62,000 nucleotides of DNA from Cryptomeria japonica (lineage: Eukaryota; Streptophyta; Pinopsida; Cupressales; Cupressaceae), in NCBI RefSeq assembly GCF_030272615.1, contig NC_081413.1, positions 553,065,136-553,127,135 of the forward strand, written 5' to 3'. This document shows positions 11,370-23,468 of the stretch, piece after piece. Numbering within the stretch: the first letter of the stretch is position 1; every line of letters begins with the position of its first letter. The position numbers and the translations under genes were made by a program. The notes below the pieces were generated by a model. That model was not told where the DNA came from. It worked only from the letters and a program-made list of their open reading frames with translations, and did no database searches.

Positions 11370-11525
11370 ATTTGATATCCAACCATGAACCACATTTTGA
11401 CATTATTAGCATATTTGGCATCCAACATATTATTTTGACATCCAACTATGAATTACACATCAACACTTTTGACATCCAACCATGAATAACATATCTACAC
11501 ACTTAACATCCAACCATGAACATCA
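11370..11525. repeat. Degenerate short tandem repeat around 'catccaaccatgaa'
   Basis: The motif '(g/t)acatccaacxatgaa' recurs about five times, irregularly spaced by roughly 30-45 bp. It looks like an old degenerate minisatellite. Confidence 0.5.
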
Positions 11526-11739
11526 AGGGTAAAGATATTACAACTCTTCAATTCAACTCTACACTGTCCTCTCAACTATAATAATCTTATGCAGATTTTT
11601 CCCCCTTTATCAAAAAACCTCCCCTTTTGGACATCCAAACAAGTACATTTGAATGTTATCATACATCGACATCAATGACAACACACTTATAACTCCACAC
11701 AACTCCAACAACCAAAACACGCAACACATTGTTCCATAT

Positions 11740-12045
11740 GGGTTGACATAAATGACAACATTTTGCTCCATATCTGTAACATTAAGTAGGGGAAAGTTGT
11801 TTTGAATTTTAAAATGTGGCAGCACCCTTATAGACTTAAAATGACATAGACGAAAGGACATTCTTAAAATAAGGGCCCAAAGAGGAACGTGTTGAATCTT
11901 TAAAAAGTAAAATATGACTCATATTCTTGAATTGCAAATTAATTCAATGTAAGAATAGATCCCAAAATACTTAGAGAAATGGGAAAATAAAAATTGCTAA
12001 GAGTGTGAGATTAGACTCATAATAAAATGAGTACGATTGATTATG
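11740..12045. repeat. Dispersed repeat R, copy 1 (uninterrupted)
   Basis: The stretch is homologous to 19600-19858 plus 31890-31915. Shared landmarks are 'taagtxggggaaa', 'atagacttaaa', 'gactcatattcttgaatt' and 'agactcataat'. It therefore keeps the empty-site version of the locus into which the copia element at 19859-31889 inserted. The parent family is unknown, perhaps a gypsy LTR. Confidence 0.6.
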
Positions 12046-12049
12046 CTAC

Positions 12050-13739
12050 ATTTATCCCCCACTTTAGTGCCACTTTAGTGCCACTTTAGTGGGAGTATGA
12101 ACTTACACTCATACTTACAATAAAGTAGAAATGAAGAAAGAGCATCTGAGAGCATCTAAGAGCAAGACAAGCTATGGATAGGATATTGCTAAGTTTGAGG
12201 GATGATCAAGCCCTCAATCATAGGATCATATTAATCAATGCAAATAACCTTTAAATATACACAAAGAAAACAACATTAGTACTAAATCAAACAAAAGACC
12301 TTTCCAAGTCAACTAGTTGAAGACACATTGACGTCAAAATGTCTCAACTGCTAATTCTCAATGTGTTATTGCAAGAGTACAAGTGGACTTATAGAAATAA
12401 AAAGGATGTACACCAATTGAATAGAAAAGAAGATATATGGCATCTATGTCTACCAAGGAACTATTTGCTATGAACCATATGAGAAGAGAGAAAGAGAAGA
12501 GATACGACTTCTTGGTCTAGCAAGAAACCACTTACTACAAGTCATGTTAGAAAAAAGAAAGATTACAAAGAAAAACCTTAGTTTGTTAGTGTTAGACCCA
12601 ATTTTAAACTTGCAAAATTTTGAGCTTTTGTTTTAGCTCTCTTGCTATCTTGATAGCATTTTACCTAAAGTGGTGAATTTTGAGCTCAAAATGGCTCTTG
12701 ATTGATGAGATATTATAACTTCATTTTGTTATCAATGGATGTACAAGAACAATTAGAATGAAGGTTTCATTCAATTTCAAGGGAATTGTGTTTTTCGATT
12801 TTGGTTATAATAGTATTATCTACAGTCTCACAAGTTTTGCAGAAAGGCATTGATTTGAGCAAAAGTTACACCTATTTTCTCATTGAGCAAGTGCACAAAG
12901 TTATCAACAATGCATTGGCAAAAGGGCTAATTGTGAGTGTTAACATGCAAACAAAAGGAAAACTAATTGCTCGATATAGTGTTAAAAGTTACCACCTTAA
13001 AGCCGACATAAACATTATGCATCGATCATTTTGGAAGTTGGGTTAAGCATGTTGAAGACATGACCAAGGGAGAGGACTCAATAGTTGAGCGTGTTCCAAT
13101 TGTTGTCATAGTTGTTGTTGATTTAATACCCATACTTGTTGATTTAGTATCCAATTTTTTTGACAACATTGCACCAATAGTTGTGACTTTAATACCCACA
13201 ATTGAATGAAATGTACCCTTAATTGTAAAAGCAACCAATTATTTGATGCCACATCAGTTGTACAAGTATGGGGACCCCTATGCACGACTATTGCTCTCAC
13301 CTTTTTTGGGGCTGTTTTGGACACCTTGGCAAGAAGCAAGCTAATGTGGCATCATATTTGATGATGTGGCATTGAAACCTCAGTTATAAGCAAGGGACTT
13401 GCCAAGTAAGCTCCTATAAAAAATTGGAGTGATTTGAAATTTTCATGTAAGATTTTGAAAAGCACAAAGTTAAGATACTCAACTACTAGATCCTCTCCAT
13501 CAACCATTTAATTAATTTGTTTAAGTTTTCAAAATGTCGATATCGGCCTTTAATTTTTGTTGCCCAAGTAAACCAAATTGCTGATAAGATGAAGATGCAC
13601 CCATGAAGATGCACCCATCGCTCACTTCATGCAGTTGCCCAAAACAATCAAAATGCGGATGAAGTTGGCATTCATTCTCAAAACGACGATGGGAAAGACC
13701 AAGTAAAGGCGTAACTTATTTTCCTGAGTCATAAATTTA
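12050..13739. other. Unrecognised non-coding sequence with a small 'ccactttagtg' tandem
   Basis: A three-unit repeat of 'ccactttagtg' lies at 12059-12092. The ORF at 12786-13046 (86 codons) and the minus-strand ORFs around 13026-13339 carry no recognisable domain. Confidence 0.45.
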
Positions 13740-14400
13740 AAAATGCTAATGCCTACGCAGAGAAAGACAATCGTATATGCATGTAATGGATTTGTTGAAA
13801 CAGTTTACAAACTTGAAGAAAATGAAATATACTTGGGCTATATAAGGAGCACCCATCAAAGCATAACAGAATTGAGGTTTTTTTTATCAGACATTGTTGT
13901 CTATAATACCAGTGTAGACATGTATGCAAATTGTGTGATTTAAGTCATTCGTCCAAAACCTACTCACAAAAGATGTGTTCGTGGCATTCTGATATGGGAA
14001 GAATGACCTTTTCAACGCTTTGGAAAATGCTCAGCCATTGTTAATAGATGGAAAATGAGAATTTGGGATTGTTATCATGATTGAAATTTCATAGAATACA
14101 CATTATTCAAATATTGGCAGCCTATAAGAAAATGTTGGGTTGTGTTTGGAAATTAATGGAGGAGATATCAAACTAGATCTAATCACTTGGAGCGCAATCA
14201 TGAATAACTACAGTAAAGGATGGAAGCTACATGAAATAGAAGAAATGCTCTTTGAAATAAACTCAGTCCTTATGTATTTAATTTTATTATTTCAGCCACC
14301 AATACTATTAGTAGATGGATTACTTACAAATAAAGTTGAAATGAATATTCTCAAATGTTATTGGTGAAGAAATGATTCCTCAAGATGTTAATAGGGAGAC
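13740..14400 (+). pseudogene. Pentatricopeptide-repeat (PPR) protein relic
   Basis: The ORF at 13743-13943 ends in 'FFLSDIVVYNTSVDMYANC', a good match to the plant PPR pattern 'SDvVVxNaLvDMYAKCG'. The ORF at 14140-14367 holds 'KLDLITWSAIMNNYSKGWK' then an 'EIEEMLFEI' helix, matching 'PDxITWNAMIxGYxxxGxxxEAxxLF'. PPR proteins bind organellar RNA. The 200 bases between are broken by stops, and the repeat ladder covers only two or three units, so this is a decayed fragment. No targeting peptide or DYW domain is seen. Confidence 0.55.
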
Positions 14401-14929
14401 CTAATAATTATTGATCGTAAAGATATCACTTCTATATTGTGTGACCCCTACCAATATAGGATGAAGAAAATGGTCTAGAGAAGAATATGGGCATGATTGA
14501 GAATACTCATAAGATATTTCACAAAGATGCCAACAAAGATGAGTGCGTGACAATTTATCATGCATCATACAACCTCTACCTATTCAAAAGAATGTTGTAT
14601 TCATGAAATACAAGAATTGTCATTGCAAAGAACAAATGGAGCTAAAAGACATAGACAAGACAAACTTTTTCAAACACTTGGGAATACTATGAATCAATGG
14701 AAAGAAAAGGATGTTGAGCTAATGAAGTTTAGATGTGTGTTCTTGAAAGGTAAATGACTACCTCTCTATGTCAACAATCAAGATACCAAGCTATCACCTA
14801 GATGGTGAAATGATTATAGGTTCAAATGAAGTAGATGAAGATGGAGAAGTATCAAGCAGCATAACTCACAACTTGGTTTTCATCAAAGTTACAAGTTCGA
14901 AATTATCTTTTTGTAAAAGTGACTTATGT

Positions 14930-15440
14930 CATTCATTGTAACTAAAATTAGATCGTGGGCTTTATTTTTGTAAAAGTTAGGTAAATCCTAACATGTCCCT
15001 TAAAGGTAGTTATTATAAGTGGTCACTTAGGTAGTTATTATAACTGGGTACCTAGGGTAGTTATCCTAAGTGGGCACATAAGTTGGTTATTCTAAGTAGT
15101 TAGAAAGTAGTTGTCCCCTAAAGCCTATAAATACAAGTCTATTTCATTTGTAAAGGGACTCAAACAAAGGGGAAAACACTAGAGAAATTATTTCTACAGA
15201 GACACTTTGATGACTTTTGTGTAAATACACATTGTAAGAATGCTCTTCTTGAGATTGTATATTTTCATGAAGATAATAAAGAACGCATTTAGCTCATATG
15301 TTCTAGATGTACTTCCAAGTTAGTGTTGCTAATTTTTCATATGTTAAATTAGTGATATCTTTTATTATTTGTCATCCGTTGAAATGTTTATAATCTATAC
15401 AATTTAAGTAATGAAGTACAATCAGGCTTGGGTATCTTAG
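14930..15440 (+). promoter_or_regulatory. LTR-like promoter and leader region
   Basis: Repeated 'gtagttattataa/ctaagtgg' units (about 15005-15110) precede a 'cctataaatac' TATA box at about 15123. A polyadenylation-like 'aataaag' follows at about 15276. That order (repeats, TATA, short R, AATAAA) is typical of plant LTRs. I could not assign termini or a partner copy. Confidence 0.35.
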
Positions 15441-16940
15441 TTTGAATGTGTTGGAGTTAACCATCTCTTCGTATGTTGAGATCTATCACCCTCCTTTCAT
15501 TGTCATAATTAGCATATCAAAAGACTTTATCCTGAAAAACCCTTTTGCAACTGTTATCAGTCATGAAGTCTTATTTGGGACTCGTGTGTTTACCAATAAG
15601 GTTTTTGTTATTCATATTTGTTTTGTTTTATGTTTTCACCTTTATGTACTTTCAGTTTAAAAGTACACAAAAATTCTAAAAACCCCAATCATACAAGGGA
15701 GTTGCCCAAGACTCAAATGCAAAGGAAGCTTGTAATTTGATTGCAATCTCTCCAACTGTTGGCATGATTGTCATTGCTCTTTGGGAAAATAGGGTCATTT
15801 CAAAGAAGTGTTTGTAGCGACAAATTTGTTCACTAACAGTTAGATAATCTAAAAATTTGACTACAAAATGGGTGTTGTAGCATGCACACACAAGGATCAC
15901 CAAACAAAGCCCTCTATTTGTGAGTCAATTCAAAAACTCTACTATAAAATGGGTGCTACAATGACACCAAGCACAAACAACAAGGATGCCTCATGTGTGC
16001 CCCTTCCTTAAGATGTCAACATAGCTATGTGTTGATATCTTAAGGTACAAAGAGAAACACGCCAGGGATAAACACCTTCAGTCACCAAGGAGATATCCTT
16101 AATAAAGATACAGTGTTCCAAGCTCGGAAGAAATGTCCTTGTAATCAAGGAAGAGGTAGTTGTAAAAGAGATATCTCACAACAAGTATAAAGGAAACGTT
16201 TTCAAGAATACATTACTATCAAAGGGGGAGGAATAGATCTTTTCCTAAAGATATATGCATATAGAAATAAAGGAGTTAATCTTAACAAAGATGGCATCTT
16301 CAACCATAAGAGAAACGATATCAAGGATACACACCTCCCCTTTTGCTAGGAGAGGGGATTCTTGATGAAGATTGCACACTTTCAACCACCAAGGAGAGAT
16401 CATTTAAAAGAGACATGCACTTTCAAGAAAGGCAGAGGTCGTAATAAAGGATACACACATCCAAGAAGGGATGAAATCCTCATAAAAAACAATTCTATGC
16501 AAGAAAGGATATCTAGTTATTAAAGATGCAACTCAGCAGAGGGAAAGTGGATCCTTAGGAAGGAGGAAATGATTGAAAAATATTATTGCCACCCAGTGTA
16601 GAGACAAAAATAAATAAGCTAAAAAATTTCTAAAGAGTATGATTGCACGTGAAATTGTACCAGCATAATTTTGACAATGAGCACCCAATAGATAAGGTAC
16701 TAATGTCACATAGTGAGGAGCAAAATAATAGGTCATAAATGTTATTTATAATGATGATGATAAAGGGGCCATTTATTGTCACTTTTCATTTGAATAATAC
16801 TAGAATCAATGAGCTATTGAATTTTAGCCTTCAAAGCTTGACATTTATTTGTGGAATGGAAATACACTTGATGATACATACAAGTAGAACAATTCTCAAG
16901 ATCTTTTCTACATCCTTTTCTTTATTTGGGCCAAGCAATG
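15441..16940. other. Non-coding; imperfect repeats of about 50 bp at 16020-16520
   Basis: No gene is recognised. From about 16020 to 16520 the plus strand repeats a loose pattern of 'caaggagatatc', 'aataaagata(c)' and 'cacctt(t)caa', as in a degenerated tandem array. A purine-rich 'aaagggggaggaa' at about 16218 is tract-like, but no LTR start follows it. Confidence 0.35.
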
Positions 16941-18100
16941 TGTAGTGTCATAAAATTATGACCCTTGCAATTTTTTACCACATTAGGGTCCTCACGCATG
17001 TGAACTGAATCCCTAAGCCTGATCAGAAACTAGAGACTTGTTCAACGCCTGAGAACTACATCTTGCTTGCCCTTCGCACTGCCTAGACTGCATCTTGTCC
17101 TGCAAAAAGGGCACGACAGGGGCATGGCGCCCCTGTCCCCTGCCCCATTTTGGGGCAGGACCCTTTTCAAATGTGCTTTGGAGGTTGCACATTGAGAGGG
17201 AAAAACTCCCTCAATGTCCACCCGCGATGGAAAATCAGTCAATTAGCCCTAATTGACAAGTATTTAAGTTGCATTTGCCCTCTCATTTGCAGAAGTTGAA
17301 AAAGTGGGATGAGTGGAAAGTTTACATGAGATCAAGCATTCAAGAGCATTCAAGAGCATTCAAGCATTCAAGCATTCCTTTCCAACATTGAGCATTCTCA
17401 AGTCTCCCTTAAAGGCTAGGTGTTGCATTCAAGTCAAGGATTCAACCATTGAAGAGGAGATTCATTCCAACATTCAATTCCACACAATCAAATCTACCTA
17501 CATTCTATCTACAACCTCCCTTGAGGTGACTTACATTTCAGTCTTTCATTTACATTCACTTGCAAGTACTTTCTTTCATCATTTCCCCCAATCCCAACAC
17601 CTTTCCCTCTCTTTTCTATGTGTAGGTTGCAGGTGCGCAGCTATACTTTCGGATTCGGACTCCATTTGCAGAGGTGAAAAAAATATTTTCATTTCGTAAA
17701 TTTTTTCGAGGACGGTGTACATTCCCGCCATGATCTGGACAACTTTTCCTAAATTCGTAGGGCGACTTTGTTTCGACAGATTATTGCCAGATCCAGGTGC
17801 ACAGCTTCATCCTTTGCTTCTATCTTGAGTTATAATAAAATCTTTTTCACTTTTACACTTGATCATAAGTACACAATTCAATCAATTCAAATCTCAATCT
17901 TAGAAGAGGGGATTCACTTACCATCACTCAAAATTCAATCCCTTTCTCTAGAGGTTGAATCTAGTGTATTTTCCTCCCTCTTCCAATGTAAAGTGGAAAA
18001 AGTGTTTTAAGGGAAATCCGAAGTGAAAATTTTATCTCTCCTCGGAGGGAATAAAAGCTTTCCTCTCGATATCTCCATCATTCACCTTTTTCCAACATCA
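16941..18100 (+). mobile_element. Gypsy-type LTR (plus orientation), right end approximate
   Basis: The start reads TGTAGTGTCATAAAATTATG, close in style to the LTR start TGTAGTCACATAAATCTG at 54739. A 'aagtatttaag' TATA-like box lies near 17262, followed by a long T/C-rich transcribed part with short 'gcattcaa' repeats (17330-17385). A palindromic GC-rich block sits at 17114-17137. The right end, near '...ccaacatcacaca', is inferred. No gag follows in the plus direction. Confidence 0.45.
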
Positions 18101-18395
18101 CACAAGGGTAATCAACTTAGCTTAAAGAAGGTCAAACAAAATACTCTCATATTTAGATAGTTCAAATTAGGAGAGGACTTGTCATAGATGTACTAGACAA
18201 TGGGGAGGAAATGTCAACAAAGGAAGAGTTTGGAAACCTAAATCCTTTATAGAAAAGTGTGATGTAGGTTTCTCATGAGCCTCAATGCTTTGTTACACAC
18301 ATCCTAAACCATGCCCATTGTATCCATGCTTAGGAAGAATTTTGAAACCAACTCCATTATGGTTTTCCAAATCAAATGTAGGAGTTACTAGGTGT

Positions 18396-19190
18396 TCAAA
18401 TGTCAACAAGAGAGGACTCACTCTTAGTTTCAATTGGGTTAAAATCTAAAGAGCCCCAGTCATCATCAAGACATGTGTTAGAAGAAGTTGGAATGGATTG
18501 AACAAATGGCACATTAGGCTCCTTCAAGGCTTGAGTCTTGAATTCATGGACTTTATATTCTCCACAAAAGGAGGGTGTAAAGTCTAATGACCCCCAATTA
18601 TCCTCTAAGTGTACCTCTCCAAGTGGAGGAGTATCTCTAGTAGGATATGGTGCATTTGTTTGTATTGGAGAAAGAATTGAAGAAATTGAAGGAGACTTAG
18701 ATCTTAATTCCATTAACAAACAACTCTATAAATTCTTATCACCCTATAAGGTATACATCTTGTTTTTGTAGATAAACTTGAGATTGTGATGAAGAGTAGA
18801 AGGGACTACTTTCATAGCATGAATCAAAGGTCTACCTAGAAGAAGGTTGTATGTGAGAGTATAGGGCATGACATAAATAAGCCTTGGTAGAATCATACGA
18901 CCTCCTTAAATAGAAAATGTAATTATATTTAATGCCTTCTTACCAATATTATCAAAGCCACAAGTAGGGATAGATTTATATTGAATAAGAGAAGCATCCA
19001 CATTGATTTTATGCAACAATTTAGTGATACAAACATTAAGACCTAGTCCATTATCAACTAGAGTATGTCTTATGGAAATACCATTGATGAGCACAACAAA
19101 CATGAGGGAATAATATTGATTTTGAATTTCTAAAGGAGGTAACTCATTGTGTGAGAGCACAATATTGATGATGCAATGCTCTTAGGATAT
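18396..19190 (-). pseudogene. Ty3/gypsy protease region and downstream linker
   Basis: The minus-strand ORF 19160-18906 contains 'HTLVDNGLGLNVCITKLLHK', the aspartic-protease active-site loop. It has Asn in place of Ser/Thr after the Asp (DNG), as also seen in the element at 45750. After one stop, the minus strand continues with '[19 protein letters not shown]', the conserved gypsy protease C-terminal motif. The ORF 18719-18396 that follows is an acidic Ser/Pro-rich linker with a duplicated 'DDWGSLDF/DNWGSLDF' motif. The order matches the protease-to-RT spacer of Tat-type elements. Confidence 0.7.
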
Positions 19191-19439
19191 ATCCTAGACA
19201 TGTGTTGATATAATAACATAATAAATTATCATAAAACCCATCATGAAAACATAATTGAAGATGCCTTGCTATAGCTTGTTGCTCCTTAAAATCAAATCTA
19301 CTCTTGATGACTAATATTTTCCCTTGAAAGGTAAGAATGAGATACGATGAAATGAATTAGGAAGTGATGTCTTATATGGGGTTCTCAAGGTAAATTCACT
19401 TTTTGGGTGACTTAAAATGGTCATATCCCAGCTTTGAGA

Positions 19440-19858
19440 ATAGATCTAGAAATGTAAAGGCTAACACATTATCCTTTCAAAAATTTAGCCAAAAAGCATT
19501 GAACTATGTGGTGAAGCCACATAGTCTTGAGAAAATAGGCCCAAATTTTAAGGGATGCAAGATATTGGGGCCCTGATATTGAATTTGTAATTTGTATGAG
19601 AAATGACGATATTTAAGTGGGGGAAAAAGTGCTTTGAACTTTAAAATGAGATAGGACCCCATATAGACTTAAAGTGATATAGAAGAAAGGGCATACTTAA
19701 AATAAGGGTCTAAAGCGAAATGTGGTGAAGTTTTAAATTAAAATAAGACTCATATTCTTGAATTGAGGATTAATTCAAGGAAAGAATAGGTACAAAGAAA
19801 CTTAGAGGAATGGGAAAATTAAAATAAATGATAGGGAGAGTGTGAAATTGGACTCATT
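19440..19858. repeat. Dispersed repeat R, copy 2 (left half, split by copia insertion)
   Basis: Homologous to 11740-12045; it continues after the copia element at 31890 with 'actcataattaaagg'. The split falls inside 'ggactcat', which is repeated on the other side as the target duplication. Confidence 0.6.
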
Positions 19859-21386
19859 GTTAATAAGATGAGAGGGGGGGGGTGAATCATAAAAACTCAC
19901 TATGCAATATATTTATCAGATTCAACCTTGGTAGCCTTTACTACTATGCAACTATGACTGTAAATCATTCAAACTCATAAACAGATACACTTAAAACATC
20001 ATAACACATTTAACACCAGATTTAACGTGGAAACCCAAATAGGGAAAAACCACTATGGGATTTCGGACCCACTAAGAAATATACCCTTCTAGAGTATGCT
20101 CAGTTAAAAGCCAATTCTATTACAGATTACATAAACACATTGCTAGATGTGACCCAGTTAAGGGTTTTCCCTCAGACTTGTTAGAGTCTTGCACTTTGTT
20201 ACAAGTGACCTTGTCAAAGGATTTCAAACACTCATTCAGAATGTTACCTTGCTAGAGGATTTACAAAAAAGACTATTAGGTCCACTCGCTTAAGAGATTT
20301 CCTGTCACTTACAAAATAAATAACAGTATAAAATATATATCTGCAACTTCACATCTAAAATGCTAAAGCAAATTCGATGTGCTCAATGTACTCAATATAA
20401 TCTTGTCATAAGACTTATCTTGCTTCTTGCTGGGCTTCTTAATATGTTCTTTAATCTGATATTCAATCTTCTGTGCTCGGTGATCACTATTGTAGTATCA
20501 CTGTTCTTATATTTGCCTGCATTCATTGTTCATCAACAATTTCTTATTTATAAACAATTCCTAACCGCTTAATCTCCTTGATCACATTTCCCATGATCAA
20601 TCTTAGCCATCAGATCTTCAAACTTGACTAGGTACATTGTATCTTTTGATCTGAAAACATTTTATCTCACCTTGGAACTTGTATTCCTTCCTTGGAACTT
20701 TTGCTAGGTTATGACTATTCAATCTATGTTGTAGATCTAACTCATGTATTTTCGTTGTCATAGAACTTCAACAAACTTCTTCCACGACATACCAATCATC
20801 TATACATCTCTAGCTCATTGGCATCTTTCATTAAATAATGATTTTATCCATCCAATGTATTCTGTTAATACTCGGTTGTTACTCGGTAAATATTGAACCT
20901 CACTCGGTAGATATTTTGCCTTCTTTAACCGATAGCAATAACCTTAGGGTTTACCGACTAGCATATTGCTCGGTAACATAGAACAGTATCAAACCTTAAC
21001 TAATTCTATAGCTTGAAATCTTTTCTCCTTTTTGTTCAATCTTCGAATACTCATATATAGGATATCAAAACAATCAAAACAACAAGATCTCATCATTGTC
21101 TAACTCGGTAATAGTTTCCCATTGAATAACTTATTACTCCCCTTCATTTTCATTCATTTTGTGTCACTTACCGACATCTTTATACTTATCAAAACATACT
21201 CATTAAGATATGGCAACATCATACTGAAACAGAAAATCAATTGCTTGACATCAATGACAAAATAATATTATTAAGACAGTAATCATCCTTTCTCAGTTAT
21301 ATCCATAATCTTCAACAACCTTCTCAATATCCTCATACCAACAAACTTGTTGGAATGCCAACAATCTCCTTTGTGAAATGCTAACA
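19859..21386 (-). mobile_element. 3' LTR of the copia element
   Basis: On the minus strand it runs from TGTTAGCATTTCAC to CATCTTATTAACA, matching the copy at 30364-31889. It contains many 'ctcggtaa' motifs. A 70-codon hydrophobic ORF (20360-20572) is retained in both LTRs. Confidence 0.9.
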
Positions 21387-21398
21387 ATCTCCCCCTTT
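21387..21398 (-). promoter_or_regulatory. Polypurine tract of the copia element
   Basis: The minus strand reads AAAGGGGGAGAT immediately before the 3' LTR start, the expected plus-strand primer site for reverse transcription. A second similar tract (AAAGGGGGAGAAGA) lies at about 25877-25890, on the far side of the inserted segment. Confidence 0.8.
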
Positions 21399-22699
21399 GG
21401 CATTGATGGAAAAACTAACTTTTAATGGCAATACCTAACTTCATTTTATTTCAATTGATTCGGATTCGGATTGTTGTAGTACCCTTACTCGTTTGAACTG
21501 ATATTTTGTTCTTGTTATTCTCAGTGGATACATTATCATTGGTTATTTAGAATTGTATAACATTGTTCCATGTTTTATCTGATTATGAGACATATGATTT
21601 ATTTGCAGTATTTATGTACTTACATTTTATGGCATTATATGGTTCATTGTTATGTACTGACGCTTTATTTCATCTATCCACTGTGTGTTGTGTATCTGCG
21701 AGTGTATGGGATGCATGGGGACAATTTTCCTTCACTCGTCTCGGTGAGACAGGGAACATCGCGAATCTCCTTCATTGGTGTGTATGTTGAAATTTCTATA
21801 TATGTATATATGCATGTGTGGTTGGTGATGCAGGATGTTGCAGGTACAAGTACCAGGTAGGTACGGGGTATCGTCTCCACCTGGCTACACAGTTCTGAGC
21901 GTGCCTTATATTTTCCAATGGAAGTGAGGGAGATAGTAGTTGACCCTATTATTAGTCAGTTACACTCGGGTGAGTGCCTTCAGTTAGTCATTCTGTCAAT
22001 TGGTTTGGTCTTCATATTTTATTGTTTGATCTTTATAAAGTCGCATGATGCTTGCTCAGTTTGCATGTCTAGGGTTCCCAATTTTTGTATGTCATTGGTA
22101 AATTATTACATTTATTACGTCTATAAGAGTAAAGAGTAGTTTTGGTAATTGGAGGAAAAAGAATCAAGTGATCTAGTGACTTAATATTGTTTATAAAGGA
22201 TGAATTAATATCTTGGTATGAGTTGATATGAATTTTATCAACTTGTTAGCTCGATGGTTGCAATTCGATCGTTTGAATATATGTAAGGACATAATATACT
22301 CAGAAGGCAATAGTCACTTACAAGTAGTTATTGGAGTTAAGATAAGGTGATCGTATTATCAGTAGTTTATATCGCCCATCGGGTTACTGTGTTTTTGGAT
22401 TATGCATGTATATAATTAGAATTATAAATATATCATATTTAATAAACTTTTCGAACGTGTAATATATATAATTCAATTGTTTGAATATATATATGAAAAG
22501 CCACTCATTATAAATATTGGAAACCAAAATATACATTTACAAATATAATTTGCTAAGAAGGATTAATATTTAAATATTTATATTAATTAAAGTTATTAAT
22601 TAATTATTAAAATATAATAATGAAAATTATATTAAAACAAATAAAACAGTTTCGACTTTATAAAAGGTGGCGGGAGTTAAAGTTTGCAGTTTGGTCAAC

Positions 22700-22766
22700 G
22701 GTGGTCGATGGTAATATCGACCACCCCCCTTAATATAGGGAGGGGTCGGTATTACCATCGACTACC
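22700..22766. repeat. Inverted repeat / hairpin
   Basis: The left arm 'ggtggtcgatggtaatatcg...' and the right arm '...cggtattaccatcgactacc' are reverse complements over about 30 bp with a few mismatches and an AT loop of about 5 bases. The left arm is itself partly palindromic (ggtggtcga...tcgaccacc). It lies about 40 bp downstream of a 'tttataaaagg' TATA-like box. Confidence 0.8.
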
Positions 22767-23257
22767 CTCCTCCTTCACATACCACATACTCCCTCTAACA
22801 CTGCAACCAACGAGCAATGTGAGATTTCCTTCATTTATCACTGCAGTTAGCGGGTAATGACACCTCTCACAGTCCAAAGCGATAAACAAACACTTCTCCA
22901 CGTCCGAACTCTTCCACGAGCTGCAATCCATTTCCTTCAACTACAGATTGGCCGGTTTAGGAGGAGAATGGACTGGCACATAAGGTGAAGACTAGATCAT
23001 AAACCTTAATTGACTCTAGACCTGGCAAATTAAATGCACAAGTCGTTGTTTGCAAACACATCAGTGATTGAAGTAATGAACCGATCTCTCCACCCAGCCA
23101 ATAATCATTGTAACCACAATCAAGGAGCGCTAAAGACTATAGCTAACTAGAGATGGACTCCTTGCATGGAGGAACAAGAAGAGTGGGAGGTAAGAGAGTT
23201 TTAGTTGATAACTATCACTAAGCCCCAGATTTAGGAGAAGCGATGGATGATTTTTAG

Positions 23258-23265
23258 TATAAATA
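23258..23265 (+). promoter_or_regulatory. TATA box candidate for the 23890 ORF
   Basis: TATAAATA followed by purine-rich 'ggggtgtgagtagagagg' is a plausible core promoter about 630 bases upstream of the ATG at 23890. No splice signals were verified. Confidence 0.4.
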
Positions 23266-23350
23266 GGGGTGTGAGTAGAGAGGAAAGGGGGAGAAGTCAT
23301 TTGTGACATCCAAGGAAGGACGGTGGATTGTAGAAAGAAGAATAGAGTTA

Positions 23351-23468
23351 GAGAGGATAGTGTTTTTATAGTATCAAGAGAGAGTTGTTTAGAAAGGATA
23401 GTGTTTTTATAGTATCAAGAGAGAGTTGTTTAGGAAGGATAGTGTTTGATAGTATCAAGAGACTTGTT
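23351..23468 (+). repeat. Three tandem 41-bp repeats in the leader
   Basis: Units begin 'gagaggatag', 'gaaaggatag' and 'ggaaggatag' at 23351, 23392 and 23433. The first two are almost identical and the third is shortened. They lie between the TATA box and the ORF. Confidence 0.9.

Noticed and set aside
20360-20572. 70-codon hydrophobic ORF kept in both copia LTRs (also 30864-31076)
   Set aside because: Conservation follows from LTR duplication at insertion. Differences between the two copies include many amino-acid changes, and there is no known family.
21563-21880. Overlapping 68-96-codon ORFs on both strands
   Set aside because: No domain, overlapping opposite strands, inside the 4.4-kb insertion; chance frames.
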